This document shows, in pieces, positions 44,220 to 51,294 of a stretch of 56,285 nucleotides of DNA. The DNA comes from Paenibacillus plantarum. Its GTDB lineage: Bacteria; Bacillota; Bacilli; Paenibacillales; NBRC-103111. Numbering within the stretch: position 1 is the first letter of the stretch; every line of letters begins with the position of its first letter. The notes beneath the pieces are model-generated. The model was not told the DNA's origin, searched no databases, and worked only from the letters and a program-made list of their open reading frames with translations. The DNA is taken from the NCBI RefSeq assembly GCF_013141695.1, contig NZ_WHNY01000069.1, positions 1 to 56,285 of the forward strand, given 5' to 3'. A program made the translations under genes and the position numbers.

Positions 44220-44400
44220 AAGGGAACCTCAGTGCGCTATTTTCTTAAAATAGCTCATTTTTTCACCTGAAGGGAACGAGGTTCCGCTATTTTGTCGAAA
44301 ATGGAGGTTTTCCACCGTTTTTCCGTGAAATAGCGGATCTACGTTCCCCTTCGGGTCTAAAGAACAGCACAATTAGTGAAATAGCGGAACGTCGTTCCTC
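44220..44400. repeat. intergenic repeat family A, copy 3
   Basis: Plus-oriented units at 44220 and 44270 (50 bp apart, AAGGGAACGAGGTTCCGC) and inverted units at 44327-44351 and 44378-44399 (51 bp apart, GAAATAGCGGA..CGTTCC). This is the best-kept copy. The rest of the 44010-44499 gap holds promoter sequence for moxR and no other gene. Confidence 0.85.
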
Positions 44401-44499
44401 ATTAACTAACTTTGTCGACACTACCTTATCTTATTAACACCTTTACTATTCTGCTATCTCATTTCATTCGTATCATTCATTATTTAGGAGGTTAATCAT

Positions 44500-45456
44500 T
44501 TGAATATCGCACCTATTGAGCGCATCGCTTCCCGCATCAAAGAAAACGTTGGTCACGTTATTATAGGCAAAAACGATACCGTCGAGCTCCTGGTCATCGC
44601 ATTGATCGCATCCGGTCACGTGCTGCTTGAAGATGTGCCCGGCACAGGGAAAACCCAGCTCGCCAAAGCACTAGCTCGCTCCCTCGATGGCTCCATGAAG
44701 CGCATCCAGTTCACGCCTGACTTGCTGCCGTCCGATGTAAGCGGCATCAATTTCTTCAACCAGAAGCTGGGCGAATTCGAATTCCGCCCAGGTCCGCTCT
44801 TCGCGCACATCGTGCTCGCCGATGAGATTAACCGCGCGACGCCGCGCACGCAGTCCAGCTTGCTGGAGAGCATGGAGGAGCGCCAGGTCAGCATCGACGG
44901 GGAAACGCGCAAGCTCGAAGCGCCGTTCCTCGTCATTGCCACGCAGAACCCTGTTGAGAATCAGGGGACCTTTCCCTTGCCGGAAGCGCAGCTCGACCGC
45001 TTCCTGATGAAGCTGTCCCTCGGCTATCCGACGGCAGCCGAGCAGGTCTTGATCTTGCAGCGCTACCAGCAGCAAGATCCGCTGGATCAGCTGCTGCCGG
45101 TCGTGAGCCGCGCGGAGCTGCTCGAAGCGCAGCTTCTGTTCACGCAGGTGCGCGTCAGCGACGAGCTGCTGCACTACATCGTGCAGCTCGCGGAAGCGAC
45201 GCGCACGCATGCGGACTCCGCGCTCGGCGTCAGCCCGCGCGGTGTGCGCGCCTTGATGAAAGCGGCGCAAGTGTATGCGGCGCTGCGCGGCCGCGATTAC
45301 GTGCTGCCGGACGACGTCAAGGCGCTGGTCGCGCCCGTCTGGGCGCACCGCGTACTGCTGCGCACGCGCTCGCGCCAACAGGATCAGCAGGTACATGCGC
45401 TGCTGACGAACATACTGGCCATGACCCCCGTTCCTACGGAAGTGAAAATGGGGTAA
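44500..45456 (+). CDS. MoxR family AAA+ ATPase
   Basis: A 318-residue AAA+ ATPase of the MoxR group. Walker A is in LLEDVPGTGKTQLAKAL (about 46-62), Walker B in IVLADEINRATPRTQSSLLESM, and sensor 1 in VIATQNPVENQGTFPLPEAQLDRF. MoxR proteins act as chaperones that help assemble membrane or VWA/DUF58 protein complexes. Translation begins at TTG 44500 with AGGAGG about 8 nt upstream. First gene of a three-gene operon. GC content jumps upward from about 44790 and drops back near the end of the gene. Confidence 0.93.
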   Translation: MNIAPIERIASRIKENVGHVIIGKNDTVELLVIALIASGHVLLEDVPGTGKTQLAKALARSLDGSMKRIQFTPDLLPSDVSGINFFNQKLGEFEFRPGPLFAHIVLADEINRATPRTQSSLLESMEERQVSIDGETRKLEAPFLVIATQNPVENQGTFPLPEAQLDRFLMKLSLGYPTAAEQVLILQRYQQQDPLDQLLPVVSRAELLEAQLLFTQVRVSDELLHYIVQLAEATRTHADSALGVSPRGVRALMKAAQVYAALRGRDYVLPDDVKALVAPVWAHRVLLRTRSRQQDQQVHALLTNILAMTPVPTEVKMG

Positions 45457-45463
45457 CGGACGG

Positions 45464-46597
45464 ATGAGCATAAGCTGGATTGTCATTATCGCTGCCGCTC
45501 TCTTCTTTCTCCAGTTTCAGTTTTTCGCCCGCTGGGGGTTTCGCGGACTTCGCATTGAACGAACCTTTAATACGACACATTGCCATGTCGGCGATGATAT
45601 TCTCATGATTGAAACCATCGTGAATCGTAAGCTTGCACCGATTCCCTGGCTGCGCCTGGAGTCAACGATTCATGCCGGACTTCTCTTCACGCAAATGAAT
45701 AATCTGGAAGTGAGCAGCGGCTCCCTTTTTCAAAATCACCGCAGTCTATTCAGCCTCATGCCCTATACCCGCATCGTGCGGCGCCATGGTGTGCATACAG
45801 CCAAACGCGGCTGGTACAAGCTGGAAACCATCGCTGCAACGATGGGTGATTTCGTCGGTTTGCAGGCTGCTTCTACCACGCATCGTATACACGTAGAGCT
45901 TCTAGTTTACCCGCGTCTCGTGAATCGCGATGATATTCCACTCTTGTCTAGTCGGTGGCAAGGCGATGTGACGGTTCAGCGCTGGATCATGCCTGATCCA
46001 TTTCTCGTTTCCGGTGCAAGAGAATACCGCTATGGCGATACGATGAATAGCATTCATTGGAAAGCAACGGCGCGCAGCCAGCGGCTTCAGGTGTACAACC
46101 GAGAATTCACGGCTGATCCCCGATTACTTATCGTCGTTAACAGTCAAGTCACCGAAACGATGTGGGATGCGGTAACCGACCCTGAACTAGTCGAAAAAGC
46201 CCTCTCCTACGCAGCAACGTTAGCCGAACATGCCATTAGCCGAGGTGTTCCTGTCGGTTTTGGCTATAACGGTTGGCTGCTAAATGAACCCGGTGCTCCC
46301 GTGTACTGTGCGCCTGAAGGCGGCTGGGGGCAGTTGGAACACCTTTTTCAAACGATGGCGAAGCTTGCGATCTCTTGTGCCCGTTCCTGTGAAGATTTTC
46401 TCGATTATGGCATCGAGGTAGAAGGTGAGGCGCTGGATATCATCCTGCTGACCGCCTTCGTTTCTGAGGGGATGGCACGCAGCATCGAACGACTTGAAGC
46501 ATCCGGACATTCCGTCTTCCTTGTCCCTTTACAGCATAATCTTCTTGACCTCAGTGATAAGGAGGCGGCTCCATCCGATGCTCAAGCCCTTGCTTAA
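45464..46597 (+). CDS. DUF58 domain protein
   Basis: A 377-residue protein with a short N-terminal membrane segment (about 4-22), a beta-rich region with KRGWYKLE, and a DUF58 domain containing REYRYGDTMNSIHWKATARSQRLQVYNREF. DUF58 proteins have a VWA-like fold and are regularly encoded after MoxR; the pair is thought to act at the cell envelope. It starts 7 bp after moxR and overlaps the next gene by 20 bp. The MIDAS Asp-x-Ser pattern is not clearly kept. Confidence 0.9.
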   Translation: MSISWIVIIAAALFFLQFQFFARWGFRGLRIERTFNTTHCHVGDDILMIETIVNRKLAPIPWLRLESTIHAGLLFTQMNNLEVSSGSLFQNHRSLFSLMPYTRIVRRHGVHTAKRGWYKLETIAATMGDFVGLQAASTTHRIHVELLVYPRLVNRDDIPLLSSRWQGDVTVQRWIMPDPFLVSGAREYRYGDTMNSIHWKATARSQRLQVYNREFTADPRLLIVVNSQVTETMWDAVTDPELVEKALSYAATLAEHAISRGVPVGFGYNGWLLNEPGAPVYCAPEGGWGQLEHLFQTMAKLAISCARSCEDFLDYGIEVEGEALDIILLTAFVSEGMARSIERLEASGHSVFLVPLQHNLLDLSDKEAAPSDAQALA

Positions 46598-47960
46598 TCC
46601 AACGAATTCTCCACCTTCTCGTTTATCCTTCTTTCTACGGGTATGCGGTCTTGCACTTTTATTCGGCTTCGTCGAACTGGTAATCTTTGCTCCACTAGTT
46701 ACGTTATCTCAAGTTTATGTGTTCGATAGTGTACTTTCTCTAACTTGCATCCAACTGCTGCTCTGCTTCTTGATTGGTGCTTATGTTGGACAGTTGAAAT
46801 GGCTCTCTCGCAAAGGGTACGAGTTCCTTGTCTGTGTTGCTGCAGGTTACGGATTATCCTATGTGTTCCAAATGGAACCCTTACACGTTGCTTTATGTGC
46901 GGCAATTGGTGCACTCCTCGTCTATCGGGGGATTCGGTATACCAAAGATGGGGGGCTCTCCCTTTATCCACCCGGTGTCTTCGTAATCTCTGGTGTAATG
47001 TACTTCATTGGTGTACCCATTATGACTCGAGTGGAACTTATGCATCCATACAAAATAGCCTTAAACGGGCTCGGATTCGCTACGCTGATCCTTTTCTTCT
47101 TTATAACGAATCGCTCACAGCTTCTTGTCGCTACCTTAGCAGGGAATGATCGCGCTGCAGCCTCGTCGCTGTCTCAAACCGTGAAACGTTCCAGTCGCAT
47201 ATGGTTAATCGGCTTTATTGCGGTTATCGCTGCCGTCGGTTACTTTCAGCAAGTCAAGCAAGCCCTTATGCGCCTTCTGCATGGCACCCTAGCTTGGCTG
47301 CTGGGATTGATGTCATCCGAAGAACCACCTGCTGTTCCTGAAGCCAGCCCTTCAGCGCCGCCTCCAATGGAACTTCCGCCAGCCGCACCGCATGAGCCAG
47401 GTTGGTTTGGGATTCTCATGCAATATCTTGTGCAAATTGTAGGCTATGTGTTAGTCATTGCACTTATCCTCGGCTGCCTCTATCTGATCTTGATGAAGGT
47501 TGCACCAGCGCTTCTCGCCTTCATACGGCGCTTTTGGAAGCGATCGCTGCGTCGTGAGCAAGGTGATACAACTGACGGTTATACCGACGAGAAAGAAGCC
47601 CTTCTCGATTGGAGAGAGCTTCCTAACCTATGGTGGCGTAAAGCAAGTTCGAAACTGTGGTCAACATCCAATCGCGAGCCGTCTTGGTCACAGCTACCTA
47701 ACAATCAGGAGCGTATCCGCTATCTGTACCGCGTGTTGATTGGGCAGGCGAGCAGGAGCGGTTATACCTTCAAGCGCGCGTTAACCCCCAACGAAACAGG
47801 CTGGGAGCTCACGCATCAAACACAGCTTGCAGAAGCTTCGGTTGATGCGCTTACCACAGCTTATAATCGTGTGAGATACGGACGAGAAACAGTCACAGAC
47901 GAGGAGCTAGCTCGGGTGCTCCAAACGCTTGATCCGAGCGTTCGGAGTCATTTGAAATGA
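46578..47960 (+). CDS. membrane protein with C-terminal DUF4129
   Basis: A 460-residue membrane protein. About six hydrophobic helices occupy residues 15-235, a Pro/Ala-rich external stretch (about 250-275) follows, then one more helix (about 285-310) and a cytoplasmic DUF4129-like region (about 375-455; YLYRVLIGQASRSGYTFKRALTPNE). In MoxR-DUF58 operons the third gene usually encodes a transglutaminase-like TgpA protein; here the Cys-His-Asp catalytic core is absent and only the membrane and DUF4129 parts remain. ATG 46578 has AAGGAGG about 11 nt upstream and overlaps the DUF58 gene. Confidence 0.82.
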   Translation: MLKPLLNPTNSPPSRLSFFLRVCGLALLFGFVELVIFAPLVTLSQVYVFDSVLSLTCIQLLLCFLIGAYVGQLKWLSRKGYEFLVCVAAGYGLSYVFQMEPLHVALCAAIGALLVYRGIRYTKDGGLSLYPPGVFVISGVMYFIGVPIMTRVELMHPYKIALNGLGFATLILFFFITNRSQLLVATLAGNDRAAASSLSQTVKRSSRIWLIGFIAVIAAVGYFQQVKQALMRLLHGTLAWLLGLMSSEEPPAVPEASPSAPPPMELPPAAPHEPGWFGILMQYLVQIVGYVLVIALILGCLYLILMKVAPALLAFIRRFWKRSLRREQGDTTDGYTDEKEALLDWRELPNLWWRKASSKLWSTSNREPSWSQLPNNQERIRYLYRVLIGQASRSGYTFKRALTPNETGWELTHQTQLAEASVDALTTAYNRVRYGRETVTDEELARVLQTLDPSVRSHLK

Positions 47961-48040
47961 GACAAGCCTACTCCATTTCACACCCTTTTATTTCCAATTG
48001 GTACAAAGAACAATCTACTTTCTAGGCTTGCGAACGAGCA

Positions 48041-48071
48041 TTTTGAAAATAACCGTCACATATTTTCAAAA
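48041..48071. promoter_or_regulatory. perfect 11-bp inverted repeat upstream of a small gene
   Basis: TTTTGAAAATA (48041-48051) and TATTTTCAAAA (48061-48071) are perfect inverse arms with a 9-nt spacer, 50 nt upstream of the small gene at 48122. No T-run specific to a terminator follows; an operator is more likely. Confidence 0.5.
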
Positions 48072-48121
48072 CTTCGCATATACATAATTGTTTGAATACA
48101 ACCGATTGAGGTGGTTTTGAG

Positions 48122-48292
48122 ATGTTAGCATTAAAAACCGGATCAGAAAAAGAAGAAGTGCTTCACACGCTTTATGAAATGGGCTTGGATCAAATCGCCA
48201 GATGGATCCTCGTGTTACCTGAAGACAGGTGGGAAAGCATGTTCCTCTCGACATGGCCAACACTTGCCAAAAAATGCGGCTTTCACAGATAG
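48122..48292 (+). CDS. 56-residue small protein
   Basis: A short frame with good start context: GAGGTGG (48108-48114) lies 7 nt upstream of ATG 48122. The product begins MLALKTGSEKEEVLHTLYEMG and continues with LDQIARWILVLPEDRWESMF, a helical, tryptophan-rich pattern ending CGFHR. There is no membrane helix or signal peptide. A perfect inverted repeat precedes it and a terminator follows at 48341. Family not recognised. The coding potential is supported by the ribosome site and the isolated transcription unit, not by homology. Confidence 0.6.
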   Translation: MLALKTGSEKEEVLHTLYEMGLDQIARWILVLPEDRWESMFLSTWPTLAKKCGFHR

Positions 48293-48340
48293 CTGCTTTT
48301 ACATACAGAGAGGTGATTTAAGTAAAGAGATTAACTATAA

Positions 48341-48370
48341 AACGCTCTACACCTCGAGGTGCAGAGCGTT
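48341..48370. terminator. bidirectional terminator
   Basis: AACGCTCT and AGAGCGTT outer arms with CACCTCGAGGTG inside form a 14-bp stem with one mismatch. It lies between the small gene and the converging zinc-ribbon gene. Confidence 0.85.
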
Positions 48371-48387
48371 ATTTGTTTCTTCTCCGT

Positions 48388-48648
48388 CTAGGACCACCTT
48401 TTCAGTTTAGGGATATTTCTCGTAAATAGCCCCGTTAGAAATCTCGGGAAGCCAAACTCCACTAATTTCCCTTTAACTAGTTCTCTCATCTCTTCAACCG
48501 TTAGATCAGGCATCGTAAACGCCCCATCCTGATAGCAATGACTACAGTACATCTTGCTCTTATTACCCGATTTCTCCGTACCGCCGCCTTGTTCATCACG
48601 AGCGAGAGGCATTCCACAGCTCTGGCAGTTCTTATAAGCAACATCCAT
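48388..48648 (-). CDS. zinc-ribbon protein (PF12674-like)
   Basis: An 86-residue protein. The N-terminal NCQSCGMPLARDEQGGG and later YCSHCYQDGAF supply the two Cys-x-x-Cys pairs of the putative zinc ribbon family PF12674. MPDLTVEEMRELV follows, also typical. The remaining C-terminal part is basic and ends PKLKRWS. The ATG at 48648 is preferred because AAAGGGG lies 9 nt upstream and homologues begin close to the first Cys pair; an in-frame ATG at 48684 with GGAAGG is possible. Role unknown. Divergent from the HprK-like gene. Confidence 0.82.
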   Translation of the reverse strand: MDVAYKNCQSCGMPLARDEQGGGTEKSGNKSKMYCSHCYQDGAFTMPDLTVEEMRELVKGKLVEFGFPRFLTGLFTRNIPKLKRWS

Positions 48649-48749
48649 TTCATTAATCCCCTTTAAAGCCTTTTCTTTCATCATACCAATATACCTTCCA
48701 AAAGTAACGAAAAGCTTCGGATTGGCAAGAAGTGCTTATGTATCCCATG

Positions 48750-48763
48750 TTCAAGCGCTTTCA
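48750..48763. promoter_or_regulatory. cre-like site (CcpA) between zinc-ribbon and HprK-like genes
   Basis: TTCAAGCGCTTTCA, the inverse of TGAAAGCGCTTGAA, fits the catabolite-responsive element. It lies about 125 nt upstream of the HprK-like gene and 66-100 nt upstream of the divergent zinc-ribbon gene. Confidence 0.55.
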
Positions 48764-48886
48764 ATAAAGGATTGTTACTAGGTGAAAGAGAATTTAATAA
48801 AGACAGATAGATAGGCCTATCATCAAAAGCTTATCTTTACGCTAGGTTTACTTGATTACCGATCAACTCGAAGGAGGATCTCCCGT

Positions 48887-49801
48887 TTGAAGTCCGTCAC
48901 TGTGAAAGATTTAGTTGAACGCTTTTCGCTCGAAATTCTCGCTGGCCATTCGGAGCTCCACCGTCCTATAACCAAAACGAAGGCACACCGCCCTGGTCTA
49001 GAATTTGTCGGCTATTTTGAATATTTCCCACAAGCGCATGTGCAGCTACTAGGTCGTAAAGAAATCACCTACCTGCATAAACTTAGCGAAAATGAAAGAA
49101 ATTTGCACATCGGTAATATCGTCAAATATCACCCGCCTTGTTTCGTCGTAACGAGAAACCAAGAAGGCTTGAAATACTTAAAGAAATACTGCGAAGAAGA
49201 ACGAATCCCCCTTCTCCGCACGAGCGCTCCTACGAGCAAATTCCAGGACTTGGTTGATTTATTTTTGAGCAAATCATTGGCTCAGGAGATCGCCGTCCAC
49301 GGGGTCTGCGTCAATGTATCAGGAATCGGCATCCTGCTGCGCGGCAAATCCGGTGTTGGCAAGAGCGAAACAGCCCACACGCTGATCCGCAGAGGGCATC
49401 GCCTAGTCGCCGATGATATCGTCGTTCTCAAGAAGATCAGCCCGGAAACGCTGCTTGGCACGCACAATGGCAAAACGAAGGAATTCCTCGCACTGCGCAG
49501 CGTTGGACTCATCAATGTCTCACGGCTTTATGGCCGCAAAGCCTTTCAAGATGAAACACGCATCGTGCTCGATATCGAGCTGACCAAGTGGCAGGAACAC
49601 GCTCTTAACAATGATTTAGAGTTAGAGCCTACCTTCACCGACTATATGGACATTTCTATTCCCCATATCGAGATCCAACTCCAGCCTGGACGTGATGTAG
49701 CCGGTCTTATCGAAGCTGCCGCCAATAGCTGGTATCTGCGCCAACAAGGATACAGTGCAGCAGAAGAATTCATGCAACGCCTGCAATCTGATACCGATTA
49801 G
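48887..49801 (+). CDS. HPr kinase/phosphorylase paralogue with altered signature motif
   Basis: A 304-residue protein aligning end to end with HprK. The N-terminal domain keeps RPGLEFVGYFEYFP and VQLLGRKEITYL. The C-terminal kinase domain has VHGV, the P-loop GKSGVGKSE (residues 153-161) and RGHRLVADD. The family signature [21 protein letters not shown] is changed: the Glu becomes Ala202, the following Gly becomes Ser205, and GAGAV becomes GRKAF; the later YDRLG motif is missing. HprK phosphorylates Ser46 of HPr in carbon catabolite control. This looks like a second, altered copy, not the housekeeping one. TTG 48887 has AAGGAGG 9 nt upstream. Confidence 0.85.
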   Translation: MKSVTVKDLVERFSLEILAGHSELHRPITKTKAHRPGLEFVGYFEYFPQAHVQLLGRKEITYLHKLSENERNLHIGNIVKYHPPCFVVTRNQEGLKYLKKYCEEERIPLLRTSAPTSKFQDLVDLFLSKSLAQEIAVHGVCVNVSGIGILLRGKSGVGKSETAHTLIRRGHRLVADDIVVLKKISPETLLGTHNGKTKEFLALRSVGLINVSRLYGRKAFQDETRIVLDIELTKWQEHALNNDLELEPTFTDYMDISIPHIEIQLQPGRDVAGLIEAAANSWYLRQQGYSAAEEFMQRLQSDTD

Positions 49802-49884
49802 TCCCATGTCTTTCACTTTGTAGTTTTACGTATACCGTCCTAAAACCTCCCTTCGGCTCGAAAGCTGTAGCGGAGGTGTTTAGA

Positions 49885-50739
49885 ATGCACAAAAGAAAGA
49901 AAATAACGATTATGGCTATTGTCATAGCTACCTTGATGCTCTGTGGTTGGACCGCCTATGCGGCAACTTCATCCAGCGAGACAACGTCTACATCCATCCA
50001 AGGTAAGCTTACGACCCTGACGGCAGATTCAATTACTTTACATACGGATACTGGTGATCAAACTGTCCCGTTGGCTTCATCCGTCTGGGTGTACCTGAAT
50101 GACGAGAAAGCTCAGCTAAGCGATTTGAAGACTGGGAGTGAGATTGAAGTCATTCTGAATAACAAGAAACAGGCCGCCTATGTAAAAGGATCTTCAGAAA
50201 CCGCGATCGCTACTGAATCCGCACAGCCTGTATCTCCTGTTCCGAGCGTATCCCCTGTACCTGATTTGGCAGCTCCCAGCCCAACAGTGGGGCCAACAGC
50301 CACTCCTACGAAGGTGGAAAACAAGCCAGAAGCTTCCCCATCAGGTAGCCGTTCTGACCTGAAGGACGTAGATATTAGTGTAGATGGGCAGCATTTCAAC
50401 TTTCATTTGAAACAAACCAAAGGAGCTCAAGGTTCTCAGTATGATCTGAGTATCCAGTCTCCACAAGCCGGCAGAATTCATCTCACAGGATCGCAAGCCC
50501 AAGCTTGGATCTCCAAACTACTTGGTTCTGTTGACTTATCCGCACCAGGTGCTCGGGAGACCGTGAGCCAGCAGCTCGCCAAACAATACAATCTAGAAGC
50601 TGGCAAATTGAATGTTCATCTAAACGTTCATGCTGATGACAAAGAAGATGACAAGAAAGACGACAAGAAAGATGTTAAGAAACCTCAAAAAGAAAAAAGT
50701 AATGATAAAAAGCCCGGTAACAACAATAAACATGACTAA
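49885..50739 (+). CDS. secreted protein with Pro/Ser/Thr linker and Asp/Lys-rich tail
   Basis: A 284-residue exported protein. Signal peptide at about 1-27 (ending AYAA). Residues about 35-100 are a small beta domain (IQGKLTTLTADSITLHTDTGDQTVPL) resembling DUF5666-type OB-like folds. A Pro/Ser/Thr linker (about 110-155) leads to a second domain (about 158-245) and a Lys/Asp-rich tail. The tail suggests contact with the anionic cell wall, but this is inference. ATG 49885 has GGAGGTG upstream. Function unknown. Single-gene unit with its own terminator. Confidence 0.75.
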   Translation: MHKRKKITIMAIVIATLMLCGWTAYAATSSSETTSTSIQGKLTTLTADSITLHTDTGDQTVPLASSVWVYLNDEKAQLSDLKTGSEIEVILNNKKQAAYVKGSSETAIATESAQPVSPVPSVSPVPDLAAPSPTVGPTATPTKVENKPEASPSGSRSDLKDVDISVDGQHFNFHLKQTKGAQGSQYDLSIQSPQAGRIHLTGSQAQAWISKLLGSVDLSAPGARETVSQQLAKQYNLEAGKLNVHLNVHADDKEDDKKDDKKDVKKPQKEKSNDKKPGNNNKHD

Positions 50740-50765
50740 TCTTCAATGATTGTCAACCACAGTTA

Positions 50766-50809
50766 AAAACCAGTTAACGCCCGACTTTACGGATGTTAAC
50801 TGGTTTTTT
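50766..50809 (+). terminator. terminator after the secreted protein gene
   Basis: AAAACCAGTTAAC and GTTAACTGGTTTT form a perfect 13-bp stem around a 16-nt loop, ending in a T-run. Confidence 0.88.
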
Positions 50810-50880
50810 CAGGTGCACCTAATCGCCAGATGAACGGTTGAGTTCGTAAGTTTTGGGAGACAAGCGCCCGGCACATTTGT

Positions 50881-51070
50881 ACTAACTGGAAAAGATACAG
50901 CTATTTATACGAAATTACCTCGAAATCTCGATTTAACTGTAAAACATGTAGGTAAAACTGCCTCTTTTTTTCAGATCGGGTTATATGTTTAAAATTAACT
51001 GTAGCTTCTCCATCTATTCTGCGTTTGATCGAAATATTTCAGAATTTAACTGTAGATAACCCATCTATTC
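50881..51070. repeat. intergenic repeat family B, copy 3
   Basis: Units at 50881, 50931, 50993 and 51044, spaced 50, 62 and 51 bp. All can be read from TAACTG towards CAGCTA or CATCTA; since a unit is itself a TAACTG...CAGCTA quasi-palindrome, the second pair may be read either way. Same total length as the other B copies. Confidence 0.75.
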
Positions 51071-51145
51071 GCCTCAAGCACAGCAGATTGACGAAACTCC
51101 CAACCAACTCACCATTCTGACTCCGTAATGCATTTTTTTCTTTTC

Positions 51146-51252
51146 TACTCTACTCTACTCTACTCTACTCTACTCTACTCTTACTCTTACTCTTACTCTT
51201 ACTCTTACTCTTACTCTTACTCTTACTTTTACTCCCTCTCCCTCTCCCTCTC
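51146..51252. repeat. compound pentamer/hexamer microsatellite
   Basis: Seven copies of TACTC (51146-51180), nine of TTACTC with one variant (51181-51234), then three of CCTCTC. The plus strand has no G in the tract. It lies between repeat B copy 3 and the 3' end of the PBP gene. Copy number is likely to vary between strains. Confidence 0.95.
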
Positions 51253-51294
51253 CACTAGCAACAGCTTGCCACACGTCATCAGGCCGTACTACAT

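Noticed and set aside
44671..45486. 271-codon minus-strand frame opposite moxR
   Set aside because: Arg/Gln/His-rich shadow of a GC-rich gene; the plus strand has intact AAA+ motifs.
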